DNA from: UBA1140 sp964573285 | GTDB lineage: Bacteria > Campylobacterota > Campylobacteria > Campylobacterales > Sulfurovaceae | Assembly: GCA_964573285.1 (NCBI GenBank) | Contig: CAZNJD010000053.1 | Location: 1-21,848, forward strand | Direction of reading: 5' to 3' | DNA: 21,848 nt | In this document: one piece after another, positions 1-6,481 of the stretch | How the letters are laid out: each line of letters begins with the position of its first letter | How positions within the stretch are numbered: position 1 is the stretch's first letter | The notes under the pieces: model-generated | Told to the model about the DNA's origin: nothing | Seen by the model: the letters and a program-made list of their open reading frames with translations, nothing else | The model's database searches: none | Position numbers and translations under genes: made by a program

Positions 1-75
1 ATCTGATTGACTCATACCCAACTCTTTTTTGACTCTCTCTATCAATTCAACTTGATAGCTCAAATCCTCTTTCAT
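1..75 (-). CDS. 5' end of a leftward gene, possibly an XRE-like helix-turn-helix protein (truncated by window edge)
   Basis: An ATG at 75-73 opens a reading frame that runs leftward off the window, giving 25 residues beginning MKEDLSYQVELIERVKKELG and ending MSQSD. A strong ribosome-binding site (AAGGAAG) sits just upstream at about 79-85. The ending 'KKELGMSQSD' resembles the first helix of small XRE/phage-repressor-like DNA-binding proteins ('..LgiSQsdyalAklLgis'), but with 25 residues this is only a guess. The gene is divergent from the pilus ATPase at 333. The rest of the protein lies outside the window. Confidence 0.5.
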   Translation of the reverse strand, partial: MKEDLSYQVELIERVKKELGMSQSD

Positions 76-332
76 TCTCTTCCTTATTACTTTTTCTAAT
101 TTTATCTAAAATAGGATAAGAGTATATGTTTAGTTGTTTTGGCTGTGGCTAAGGTTAGGAAGAAGTTTTGGTAAAAGTGCATTTTTATTACCTAACCCTT
201 AAATTCCTGTCAAGCGAACTCTAAAACTACTCTATTCTCCTCTTTTGTAGATTTTTTTTAGAAGATATTATAAGTAAATATAAATTAATATTTTTTAGTT
301 ATAATTTAATAAAAAATTAAGAAAGAATATAT
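76..332. other. Divergent intergenic region, 257 bp
   Basis: This gap separates the leftward partial gene from the rightward pilus ATPase gene. No coding frame with a credible start and ribosome-binding site was found. A 9-10 base imperfect inverted repeat (AAGGTTAGG near 151-159 and CCTAACCCTT near 201-210) could form a long-loop hairpin but has no U-run. A TATAAT box lies at 300-305 near the right end. Otherwise nothing recognisable is seen. Confidence 0.5.
300..305 (+). promoter_or_regulatory. -10 box of the pilus ATPase gene
   Basis: An exact TATAAT sits 27 bases before the ATG at 333, preceded by T-rich DNA and no evident -35. This matches the sigma-70 promoter style known for Campylobacterota. 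Confidence 0.55.
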
Positions 333-1469
333 ATGGAAAAAAAATTACAATTTTATCTCAAAAATTTAATTCATAATGGAGGAAGTGACCTTCATTTGAA
401 ATCAGGTTCAATTATTAGGTTACGAGTTAATGGTGATTTACTCAAACTTGGTAATAAAATTATTACTAATGAGGAGCTAGATGGTATAGCACAAGCTATT
501 CTAACTGATAAACAGTATCATGAATTAGTTACAAACAAAGAGTTAGATTGTACTTATGTATTAGATGCTGATAATCGTTTTCGTGTTAACTTTTTTTATC
601 AATTAAATGGTCTTAGTACTGTTATGAGGATTATTCCTGTCAAAATTCTAACTATAGAGGAGTTATCTCTTCCTCAAGCTATTTCAGACTTAGCAGATAC
701 TCATCGTGGTTTAATTTTGGTAACAGGGGTTACAGGAAGTGGTAAATCAACAACACTAGCAGCAATGATTGATAGAATAAATAGAAGACAGAAAAAGCAT
801 ATTATTACAGTAGAAGACCCTATTGAGTTTGTACATCAAGATAGAGAATCTCTAGTATCTCAAAGGGGTATAGGACAAGACTCTCTCTCTTTTTCTAATG
901 CGTTAAAAGCTGCTCTAAGAGAAGACCCTGATATTATACTAGTAGGTGAGATGCGTGATTTGGAGACTATAGAGATAGCTCTACATGCTGCCAATACTGG
1001 TCACTTGGTATTTTCAACACTACATACATTAGATGCTAAAGAGACTATAAATAGAGTTATAGGGATGTTCCCACAAGCAGAACAAAACCGTATTAGAATG
1101 ACATTAGCTTCTGTATTAGAGGGGGTTATCTCTCAGAGGTTAGTAAAAACAGTTGATGGAGGTAGAGCTGCAGCTATCGAGATAATGAAAAGGACAGCTA
1201 GAATTTCGGAACTCATTGCTGAAAATAGAGATTATGAACTACTAGATACTATAGAAGAGGGCAAAGAGATATACGACTCTCAATCATTTGACCAAGCATT
1301 ATTGGATTTATATCATAATAGTAGGATAAGTGAAGAGGTTGTATTAGAAAATGCTACAAATCCATCAGATATGAAACTAAAACTACAAGGAATAGGAGAG
1401 TCCTTTGGAGAGGAAAATCAAACTAAAGATATATCAAAAGATGTTTTTGATTTAAAATTAGAGGAGTAG
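333..1469 (+). CDS. pilT/pilU: PilT/PilU-family type IV pilus retraction ATPase
   Basis: This is a 378-residue hexameric secretion-type ATPase that would power retraction of type IV pili at the inner-membrane base. The sequence shows a complete set of family motifs: Walker A TGVTGSGKST (131-140), Asp box VEDPIEF (about 160-166), atypical Walker B IILVGEMRD (201-209) and His box HLVFSTLHT (224-232). The N-terminal PAS-like half begins around residue 5. The C-terminus (FDQALLDLYHNSRISEE, followed by a 'nPsDMKLKLQG' segment) looks more like PilU than PilT, so PilU is the better guess, but the sequence alone does not settle it. The last about 20 residues are an acidic extension. No pilin or other pil gene is adjacent, so the gene stands alone, facing argJ. 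The ribosome-binding site is a weak AAGAAAG about 8 bases upstream. Confidence 0.93.
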   Translation: MEKKLQFYLKNLIHNGGSDLHLKSGSIIRLRVNGDLLKLGNKIITNEELDGIAQAILTDKQYHELVTNKELDCTYVLDADNRFRVNFFYQLNGLSTVMRIIPVKILTIEELSLPQAISDLADTHRGLILVTGVTGSGKSTTLAAMIDRINRRQKKHIITVEDPIEFVHQDRESLVSQRGIGQDSLSFSNALKAALREDPDIILVGEMRDLETIEIALHAANTGHLVFSTLHTLDAKETINRVIGMFPQAEQNRIRMTLASVLEGVISQRLVKTVDGGRAAAIEIMKRTARISELIAENRDYELLDTIEEGKEIYDSQSFDQALLDLYHNSRISEEVVLENATNPSDMKLKLQGIGESFGEENQTKDISKDVFDLKLEE

Positions 1470-1482
1470 ATAAATATGTAGC

Positions 1483-1500
1483 ATGGGTTAAAAAACCCAT
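1483..1500. terminator. Hairpin between convergent pilus ATPase and argJ genes
   Basis: ATGGGTT and AACCCAT form a perfect 7-bp stem with an AAAA loop, sitting between the two convergent stop codons (1469 and 1508). There is no clean U-run on either side, so it is at best a weak bidirectional terminator. Confidence 0.45.
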
Positions 1501-1507
1501 ACTAGAG

Positions 1508-2719
1508 TTATGTTCTATACTCTGCATTAATCTTTACATACTCATAACTCAAATCACACCCATATGAGGTAAACTCTCCATCTCCCAAGCCTAAATCACA
1601 AATAACTTTGAAACTATTATTTTTCATGATTTTATAAGCCTTTTCTTCTCTGTCTAGGTCTAACTCTCTTTGTTCATTTGAGTAAATAAGTAGATTATCA
1701 TAATGGATAGTGAGTTTGGTATCATCACATTCTACTCTACTAGCTCCAATAGTTGAGGCTATTCTTCCCCAATTTGGGTCTTCTCCAAATAAGGCTGTTT
1801 TGACTAATAATGAGTTACTTAGTGCTTTACTTGCTATTTGGGCTTCTTGATTATTTTTTGCCCCTTTTACTTCAAAGGATATTAGTTTATTTGCTCCCTC
1901 TCCATCTTTGAGTATCATCATAGCTAATTCAAATGTAATTTTATTTAGAGCCTCTCTAAAAGCTTGTTTGTTATATGTCCCTGATAATCTGTTTGCTAGT
2001 AGCAAAATAGTATCATTAGTTGAAGTATCTCCATCAACTGATATTCTATTAAATGAACTATTTGTTGCTTCTGTAAGTAGCTCTTCCATATCATCTTTGG
2101 GTATATCTGCATCTGTGGTTATAAAACAGAGCATTGTAGCCATCGCAGGATTTATCATTCCTGCTCCTTTGCATATTCCTGCAATATTAAATGAGCTACC
2201 ATCATCTAATTCTATTCTAAAAGCCAACTCTTTTTTGAATTGGTCTGTTGTCATAATTGCTCGTGCTGTTTTATCTGAGTTTTTGGCATTAAAATCAAAC
2301 TTATCAAATGCAGTTATGATTTTATCTCGATTTAATCGGTATCCTATAACACCAGTAGATGACATAATAGGGTTGTGTGTAGATATATAGTTATCTAGCT
2401 TTTTAAATATATCTTCTATATCTTCTATCCCCTTGGCTCCTGTCATGGCATTAGCATTTTTGGCATTCATCAATATAAAATTGGTTTGGAAATCTTTTGG
2501 ATAATTTTGATAGTGTTTGATAGGGGCTGCTTGAAACTTATTTGATGTAAATCTAGCACTTACATCACATAGAACCTCTGAACGGATGAATGCTACATCT
2601 CCATCTATATCGCTATCTCCTGAATTTGCTGGGTTGGTTTTCATGCCAACATTAACTCCATCACAAAAAAATCCCTGTACTGTGGAAATTCCACCTTTTA
2701 GTGAAAATAGATTAAACAT
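1508..2719 (-). CDS. argJ: Glutamate N-acetyltransferase / ornithine acetyltransferase
   Basis: ArgJ transfers the acetyl group from N-acetylornithine to glutamate, recycling acetyl in cytoplasmic arginine biosynthesis; some members also use acetyl-CoA. The 403 residues are full length. The protein self-cleaves at an Ala-Thr bond, and the signature is intact: KGAGMINPAMATML at about 184-197, with Thr195 as the expected nucleophile of the beta chain. The oxyanion-hole segment SSTGVIG (120-126) is also present, as is the C-terminal GDPNWGR-like EDPNWGRI. The start is supported by GAGGAG about 7 bases upstream. It is the only arginine gene here. It lies downstream of rpmB on the same strand, separated by a 321-bp gap that seems to hold a decayed gene. 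Whether it is mono- or bifunctional cannot be read from sequence. Confidence 0.95.
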   Translation of the reverse strand: MFNLFSLKGGISTVQGFFCDGVNVGMKTNPANSGDSDIDGDVAFIRSEVLCDVSARFTSNKFQAAPIKHYQNYPKDFQTNFILMNAKNANAMTGAKGIEDIEDIFKKLDNYISTHNPIMSSTGVIGYRLNRDKIITAFDKFDFNAKNSDKTARAIMTTDQFKKELAFRIELDDGSSFNIAGICKGAGMINPAMATMLCFITTDADIPKDDMEELLTEATNSSFNRISVDGDTSTNDTILLLANRLSGTYNKQAFREALNKITFELAMMILKDGEGANKLISFEVKGAKNNQEAQIASKALSNSLLVKTALFGEDPNWGRIASTIGASRVECDDTKLTIHYDNLLIYSNEQRELDLDREEKAYKIMKNNSFKVICDLGLGDGEFTSYGCDLSYEYVKINAEYRT

Positions 2720-2783
2720 TTCTCATCTCCTCTGCTTGTTCTGTTTTTCTAATTAATTTTTTGACTTTTTTAATAGCACCTTT
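2712..2783 (-). pseudogene. Short coding-like tail overlapping the argJ start, possible 3' remnant
   Basis: On the minus strand, a 23-codon open stretch (K-G-A-I-K-K-V-K-K-L-I-R-K-T-E-Q-A-E-E-M-R-N-V) ends in a TAA that overlaps the first 8 bases of argJ. It has no start codon of its own: an upstream ATG (ATG ATT TTC) is followed directly by an in-frame TAA. The composition and the overlap with the argJ start look like the 3' end of a gene once translationally coupled to argJ. A stretch this short could be open by chance. It may be the other end of the remnant at 2839-3033. Confidence 0.3.
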
Positions 2784-2838
2784 TTAGAAAATCATATTTC
2801 CCCTAAATCTTTAGTTTTAAAGATATAAAGCAGTACAA

Positions 2839-3033
2839 CTAAATGTCGCTCAATAAAATTTTTGACTGTTTTATCAAGAATAAATGCTTTCTTGGTAAAA
2901 ATATCTTAATGAGTGGAAGTTTAAAAGGTACTAAGAGAACATATAACTCATTACTTAGAGTTATATGTGGTTTTGGATTTTCACTCCATCCAAGAAATTT
3001 TTTAAATCTATTTTGTGAAGCAAAAATAGTAGT
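2839..3033 (-). pseudogene. Decayed N-terminal fragment of a potassium-channel-like gene between rpmB and argJ
   Basis: On the minus strand, a 64-codon open stretch without any ATG, GTG or TTG initiator near its beginning follows rpmB and ends at TAG 2841-2839. It encodes NRFKKFLGWSENPKPH, then ITLSNELYVLLVPFKLPLIK. This resembles the cytoplasmic N-terminus and start of the first helix of the Kch/KchA-type potassium channels of Campylobacterota ('..FL.W..spKP...L..elY..L.pfrLPLil..'). In Helicobacter pylori such a channel gene lies next to rpmB (recalled, not checked). The rest of the roughly 350-residue channel (pore, TrkA-N domain) is absent. The start has been lost and the frame stops, so this is best read as a deletion remnant. 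The family match is from memory. Confidence 0.4.
2939..2968. repeat. 11-bp perfect inverted repeat (hairpin)
   Basis: ACATATAACTC (2939-2949) and GAGTTATATGT (2958-2968, sharing the C-G closing pair) flank an 8-base loop. It lies inside the presumed gene remnant downstream of rpmB. On the plus strand it is followed by GGTTTTGGATTTT, but no plus-strand gene ends here. It might act as an rpmB transcript end or processing point. It could also be coincidental in AT-rich DNA. Confidence 0.4.
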
Positions 3034-3040
3034 CTATGGC

Positions 3041-3259
3041 TTACGCCTCTATTGTTTGGGCAGTAGCTTTAGCTGCTTTTTTCTTCATAGTTCTAAGTGT
3101 AGAAGCAGCAACTTTAATTTTTTTTCTTGTTCCATCTTCTAAAGTAATTTTGACACTTCTTAAGTTTGGTAGTTGTCTTCTTTTTGTTTTATTGTTTGCA
3201 TGAGATACATTGTTTCCAACCAACGGACCTTTTCCTGTTACATCACATCTTCTTGCCAT
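3041..3259 (-). CDS. rpmB: 50S ribosomal protein L28
   Basis: L28 is a small basic protein of the large ribosomal subunit. The N-terminal signature MARRCDVTGKGP, followed by GNNVSHANNKTKR and the LPNLRSVKI segment, is diagnostic. The C-terminal half is lysine-rich. At 72 residues it is slightly longer than the usual 62-63 for this group, the extra being an Ala/Thr-rich tail. A ribosome-binding site (AAAGGG) lies about 9 bases upstream, and a TATAAT box lies 74 bases upstream on the same strand. The gene diverges from the two-component module that starts at 3446. Confidence 0.97.
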   Translation of the reverse strand: MARRCDVTGKGPLVGNNVSHANNKTKRRQLPNLRSVKITLEDGTRKKIKVAASTLRTMKKKAAKATAQTIEA

Positions 3260-3332
3260 GTTATACCCTTTTATGATTATTATCTAAGTGATTTACAGAG
3301 GCTAATTATCAGCGTCTGAAAAAAGTTTTGCG

Positions 3333-3338
3333 ATTATA
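3333..3338 (-). promoter_or_regulatory. -10 box of rpmB
   Basis: Minus-strand TATAAT in the context TTTTTGACTATAATCG, leaving a leader of about 65 bases before the rpmB ATG. No clear -35 is visible. Confidence 0.5.
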
Positions 3339-3411
3339 GTCAAAAATTGCTTAATTGATGGTAAATTTAGAATGGATAATTTTTACTAATGATTTTCTAA
3401 TACTTTTATGT

Positions 3412-3417
3412 CATAAT
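3412..3417 (+). promoter_or_regulatory. Possible -10 box of the 3446-6391 module
   Basis: CATAAT, one mismatch from TATAAT, lies 28 bases before the ATG at 3446. It is followed by an AGGA ribosome-binding site at 3435-3438. It is the only plausible promoter seen for the four overlapping genes downstream. Confidence 0.4.
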
Positions 3418-3445
3418 ATCAATATTAATATTTTAGGAACTTTTA

Positions 3446-3940
3446 ATGAGATTATTTTTACAATTTATTATAATGACACTATTGTGTTCTTCTCAAAGCA
3501 TAAATGAACAGTTAAAAGAGTTGGAACATGCACCACCTAAACAGAGGGTCAAACTTATGAACCATATTAAAGAGCAATTAATTTTAATGAATCAGGAGCA
3601 GAGAACTCAAACTATAAATAAATTAAGAGCTAAACTTCAACCACAAACTCAAATAGAGACTCCTCAGAGAGTACCAATAGAAATGAGAAATAATATAGTT
3701 AATCTCCCACAAATAAATATAGAACATCAAGAGTTACAACAACATATTATCGATATTAAAAATCATCATATAAAAAATAATATTCCATCTTATATAGAAC
3801 AACCAGTAGTTTCTCAACCAACTGTTCAAACTACTAACACCCAACAACAACCAGTAGTTTCTCAACCAACTATCCAAACTACTAATACCCAACAACCAGT
3901 AGTTACTCAACCAGATACTCAATTAGGTAGGGGACGATAA
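3446..3940 (+). CDS. Secreted Gln/Pro-rich repeat protein, function unknown
   Basis: I do not recognise this 164-residue protein. Residues 1-18 (MRLFLQFIIMTLLCSSQS) look like a signal peptide, so it is probably periplasmic or surface exposed. Residues 19-70 are predicted helical and charged (NEQLKELEHAPPKQRVKLMNHI). The C-terminal third is disordered and carries two and a half copies of a QPVVSQPTxQTTNTQQ repeat (residues about 119-160). The product ends LGRGR. The stop codon is 1 base before the next gene's start, so it should be co-transcribed with the barrel protein and two-component genes that follow. A coupling or adaptor role for the barrel or sensor is conceivable, but nothing in the sequence demonstrates it. 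Confidence 0.75.
   Translation: MRLFLQFIIMTLLCSSQSINEQLKELEHAPPKQRVKLMNHIKEQLILMNQEQRTQTINKLRAKLQPQTQIETPQRVPIEMRNNIVNLPQINIEHQELQQHIIDIKNHHIKNNIPSYIEQPVVSQPTVQTTNTQQQPVVSQPTIQTTNTQQPVVTQPDTQLGRGR
3800..3922 (+). repeat. In-frame tandem repeat (48, 45 and about 30 bp)
   Basis: Units begin at 3800, 3848 and 3893, each opening with CAACCAGTAGTT. Unit 2 differs from unit 1 by a one-codon (CAA) deletion and a few substitutions, and unit 3 is partial. It encodes the QPVVSQP repeats of the secreted protein and is a candidate site for length variation by slippage. Confidence 0.8.
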
Positions 3941-3941
3941 A

Positions 3942-4727
3942 ATGTATAAAATAATAAAACTTTTTTTACTACTCTCTATAACACTTGTAGCTTATACTGA
4001 TATGGATATGGATGGTGTTGATGATAAAAATGACCAATGTCCAAATACATCTCTAACCGAATTAGTTGATTTAACTGGATGTACTATCAAAGAGCTAAAA
4101 TCTCCACATCACTTTGATATAACTGTTGGATATAACTACTCAAAAGAGACAAATACTACTATTAGTACTTCTTCAATTCAGGCAGATTATTTTTATAAAA
4201 ATCTATCAATACAACTATCTAGTTCATTTTATAATAGCGATATATATAATATAACAGATAGTGGTCAAAATGATACATATCTAAATGGGTATTATCAACT
4301 TCGACCTAGTAATAGATTTTTATTAAGAGTAGGTGGAGGAGTTGCTTTTCCTACTTATAATAATAGCAATAATAAAATAGATTATTCATTAGTACTATAT
4401 GGAACTTATAGTTATAAGAAACTATCTATACTTGGAAGTATGGGATATACATTAATTGGAGATAGAGATGATAATTTAACTAGTTACTACAATACTCAAT
4501 TTTATAATATAGGATTAGGATATTATTTAACTAATTCGATTTATAGTAGTATCAGCTACAATAGTATATCAAGTATCTATAATAGTTCAGAAAATATTAA
4601 TAGCATATCTTTTTATAACTATTATAGTATAGATAATCATTGGTTTTTAAATCTAAATTATACTTATGGTCTAAGTGATTTAGCAATAAAAAATAGCATA
4701 GGGGTAAAGGTTGGCTACTACTGGTAA
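3942..4727 (+). CDS. Outer-membrane beta-barrel protein with an N-terminal calcium-loop (TSP3-like) motif
   Basis: The 261-residue product has a signal peptide (1-18, ending LVAYT). It then has one thrombospondin-type-3-like Asp-rich loop at 20-36 (DMDMDGVDDKNDQCPNT), a known calcium-binding motif in OmpA-like and other envelope proteins. Cys33 and Cys47 may form a disulfide. From residue 56 onward the chain alternates polar and aromatic residues (Tyr, Ser and Asn rich) in about 8-10 amphipathic strands, and it ends GVKVGYYW. A C-terminal aromatic is typical of barrels inserted by BamA. No OmpA peptidoglycan domain is present. It follows the preceding gene after a single base, and the response-regulator frame overlaps its last 17 bases, so the four genes form one operon. 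The specific substrate or ligand is unknown. Confidence 0.75.
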   Translation: MYKIIKLFLLLSITLVAYTDMDMDGVDDKNDQCPNTSLTELVDLTGCTIKELKSPHHFDITVGYNYSKETNTTISTSSIQADYFYKNLSIQLSSSFYNSDIYNITDSGQNDTYLNGYYQLRPSNRFLLRVGGGVAFPTYNNSNNKIDYSLVLYGTYSYKKLSILGSMGYTLIGDRDDNLTSYYNTQFYNIGLGYYLTNSIYSSISYNSISSIYNSSENINSISFYNYYSIDNHWFLNLNYTYGLSDLAIKNSIGVKVGYYW

Positions 4728-5364
4728 AAATATCAAAATTTTACTAATGGAAGATGATATTGATTTGGGTGAGACAATTCAAGAGATGTTAGAATTAGAG
4801 GGGTATAGTGTTATATTGGTCAAAGATGGAGTAGAAGCTTCACAAGTTAGTTACAATACTAAATTTGACCTCTATATATTTGATATAAATGTACCCGAAT
4901 TTAATGGATTGGAATTATTAGAAGCATTAAGAGATACAGAAGATAAAACACCCACTATATTTATTAGTGCATTAATTGATTTAGAGACTATTGCTAAGGC
5001 CTTTTATATTGGTGCAGAGGATTATATCAAAAAGCCTTTTTTCCCTCAAGAGTTACTAATTCGTATCAAAGCTAAATTTAATCAGCAATATAAGATATTA
5101 TCTTATCAAGATATTACTTATAATCCTAAAACAGGTGAGATATATAAAAAAGATAAACCTATACAATTAAGTAAAATGCAGATGGAACTATTTGCTTATT
5201 TTATGAAAAATATAGATAAAGTAGTAAGTAGCTATGATATTATAGAGACTACAAATATTAAAAGTATCTCTGCTCTTCGTGTTGCACTAACTAAATTAAA
5301 ACAGACAACTAATTTAAATATCAAAAATATCCATGGAGTAGGATACCGACTTGAAACAGGTTGA
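4711..5364 (+). CDS. OmpR/PhoB-family response regulator
   Basis: The cytoplasmic DNA-binding regulator has 217 residues. The receiver domain (8-122) shows the acidic pair Asp15/Asp16, phospho-acceptor Asp58 (in DLYIFDINVPEFNG), switch Ser86 and conserved Lys108 (KKPF). The C-terminal winged helix (about 132-216) ends with the family hallmark IKNIHGVGYRLETG. The start is unusual. There is an in-frame stop at 4705-4707, and the only ATG (4747) would cut into the first beta strand, so TTG at 4711 is the likely start, served by GGGG at 4701-4704. This makes a 17-bp overlap with the barrel gene and implies translational coupling. It is the partner of the kinase that overlaps its 3' end, and it probably controls this operon. 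Confidence 0.92.
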   Translation: MATTGKNIKILLMEDDIDLGETIQEMLELEGYSVILVKDGVEASQVSYNTKFDLYIFDINVPEFNGLELLEALRDTEDKTPTIFISALIDLETIAKAFYIGAEDYIKKPFFPQELLIRIKAKFNQQYKILSYQDITYNPKTGEIYKKDKPIQLSKMQMELFAYFMKNIDKVVSSYDIIETTNIKSISALRVALTKLKQTTNLNIKNIHGVGYRLETG

Positions 5365-6391
5365 GATTGAATCCTTCTCCAAAAGTTTTTTTCTATTTTT
5401 CTTCTCTATGACTCTGTTAATAGTAGCTCTATTTTATATTAATTCTCAAAAAGAGTTACAAAATTTGGACAAGAAGCTTATATCAAAAATGAATTTATGT
5501 AGTTTTACTTTAGATTGCAAAGAGTACAAAATTGATTTTGTTCCAAAAAGTAAACAGCCTACTTTTGAACTATATAAAAATGAGAAAGAGATTTATTCTC
5601 TCTATCCTGTAAAAGAGGCTGATGATTTTTTTCTTAAAATATATTTAGATTATAATAATTATATTAAACAGATGAAAGCTATATATAAAGAGTTAGCTTT
5701 TTATTTTTTGATTACAATGATAGTTGTGATTATTCTTTCTATACTTTTCTCTTTTTATGCATTAAATCCACTTCGTCAATCACTACTATTAACACGAGAG
5801 TTTATACGAGATATTTTACATGATTTCAATACTCCTATGTCAACAATGTGTCTAAATCTATCACTTTTACAACAAGAGTTAGGTGAAAATAGAAAAATCA
5901 AACGGATAGAGAGAAGTGTTGAGAATATATTATCATTACAAGATAATCTAAAACATTATTTACTCAATAATATAATGACAATAGAAGATATAGATTTGAA
6001 AAAACTTATTATAGATAGAGTTGAGATGATAGAGAAGAACTATCTAAATTTAAATTATAGTATTGATATTTCAGACTCTATTTTTATAAAAAGTAATGAA
6101 AAAGCATTAATACGAATATTTGATAATCTTATAAGTAATGCTTCAAAATATAATAAAGAGGGAGGCGAGGTAAATATAAGTTATATAAAAGAGAGTAAGA
6201 GTCTAAAAATAGCTGATACAGGTAGAGGTATAGCTAATCCTAATAGGGTTTTTGAACGATTTTATAAAGAACATATTAGAGGTGTAGGTATAGGACTTCA
6301 TATTGTCAAAAAACTTTGTGATGAATTAGGTATCAAAATTTCTATTCAAAGTAAATTGAATATTGGTACAACTATTCTTTTAAAGTTTTGA
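5351..6391 (+). CDS. Compact membrane sensor histidine kinase (no HAMP domain)
   Basis: The 346-residue inner-membrane kinase has TM1 at about 12-30, a short periplasmic loop (about 31-114, with Cys50 and Cys56), TM2 at about 115-138, then directly a HisKA helix with phospho-acceptor His157 (in RDILHDFNTP). The ATPase domain shows N box Asn259/Asn263, G1 Asp289-x-Gly291-x-Gly293 (ADTGRGI), F box (VFERFYKE) and G2 GVGIGL (311-316). There is no HAMP linker and the ATP lid is short. TTG at 5351 is the first start and gives a 14-bp overlap with the regulator. No better ATG precedes TM1. It is cognate to the regulator at 4711. The signal may relate to the barrel protein or to the secreted protein encoded upstream. 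Confidence 0.9.
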   Translation: MKQVEIESFSKSFFLFFFSMTLLIVALFYINSQKELQNLDKKLISKMNLCSFTLDCKEYKIDFVPKSKQPTFELYKNEKEIYSLYPVKEADDFFLKIYLDYNNYIKQMKAIYKELAFYFLITMIVVIILSILFSFYALNPLRQSLLLTREFIRDILHDFNTPMSTMCLNLSLLQQELGENRKIKRIERSVENILSLQDNLKHYLLNNIMTIEDIDLKKLIIDRVEMIEKNYLNLNYSIDISDSIFIKSNEKALIRIFDNLISNASKYNKEGGEVNISYIKESKSLKIADTGRGIANPNRVFERFYKEHIRGVGIGLHIVKKLCDELGIKISIQSKLNIGTTILLKF

Positions 6392-6446
6392 TATTTACAT
6401 AAATACATAATTAATTATCTTTTGAGTAGCCTTAACCTCTTTTGGA

Positions 6447-6452
6447 TATAAT
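6447..6452 (+). promoter_or_regulatory. -10 box of the rpe-trpF-exonuclease operon
   Basis: An exact TATAAT lies 29 bases before the rpe ATG, with AGGA at 6471-6474 as the ribosome-binding site. Confidence 0.6.
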
Positions 6453-6481
6453 GTTAAAATTTTATTTAACAGGATTTCTTT

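Noticed and set aside
102..182. Minus-strand 26-codon frame upstream of the partial left-edge gene, considered as a leader peptide
   Set aside because: It has only a weak ribosome-binding site and no attenuator-like codon run or hairpin, so it is likely a chance frame.
1908..2390. Plus-strand 160-residue open frame inside argJ
   Set aside because: It is antisense to a clear argJ with intact motifs, so it is a shadow of that gene's codon usage.
2843..3142. Plus-strand 99-residue open frame in the argJ-rpmB gap
   Set aside because: It lies antisense across the end of rpmB, has no ribosome-binding site and gives a Cys/Phe/Ser-rich product typical of a shadow frame.
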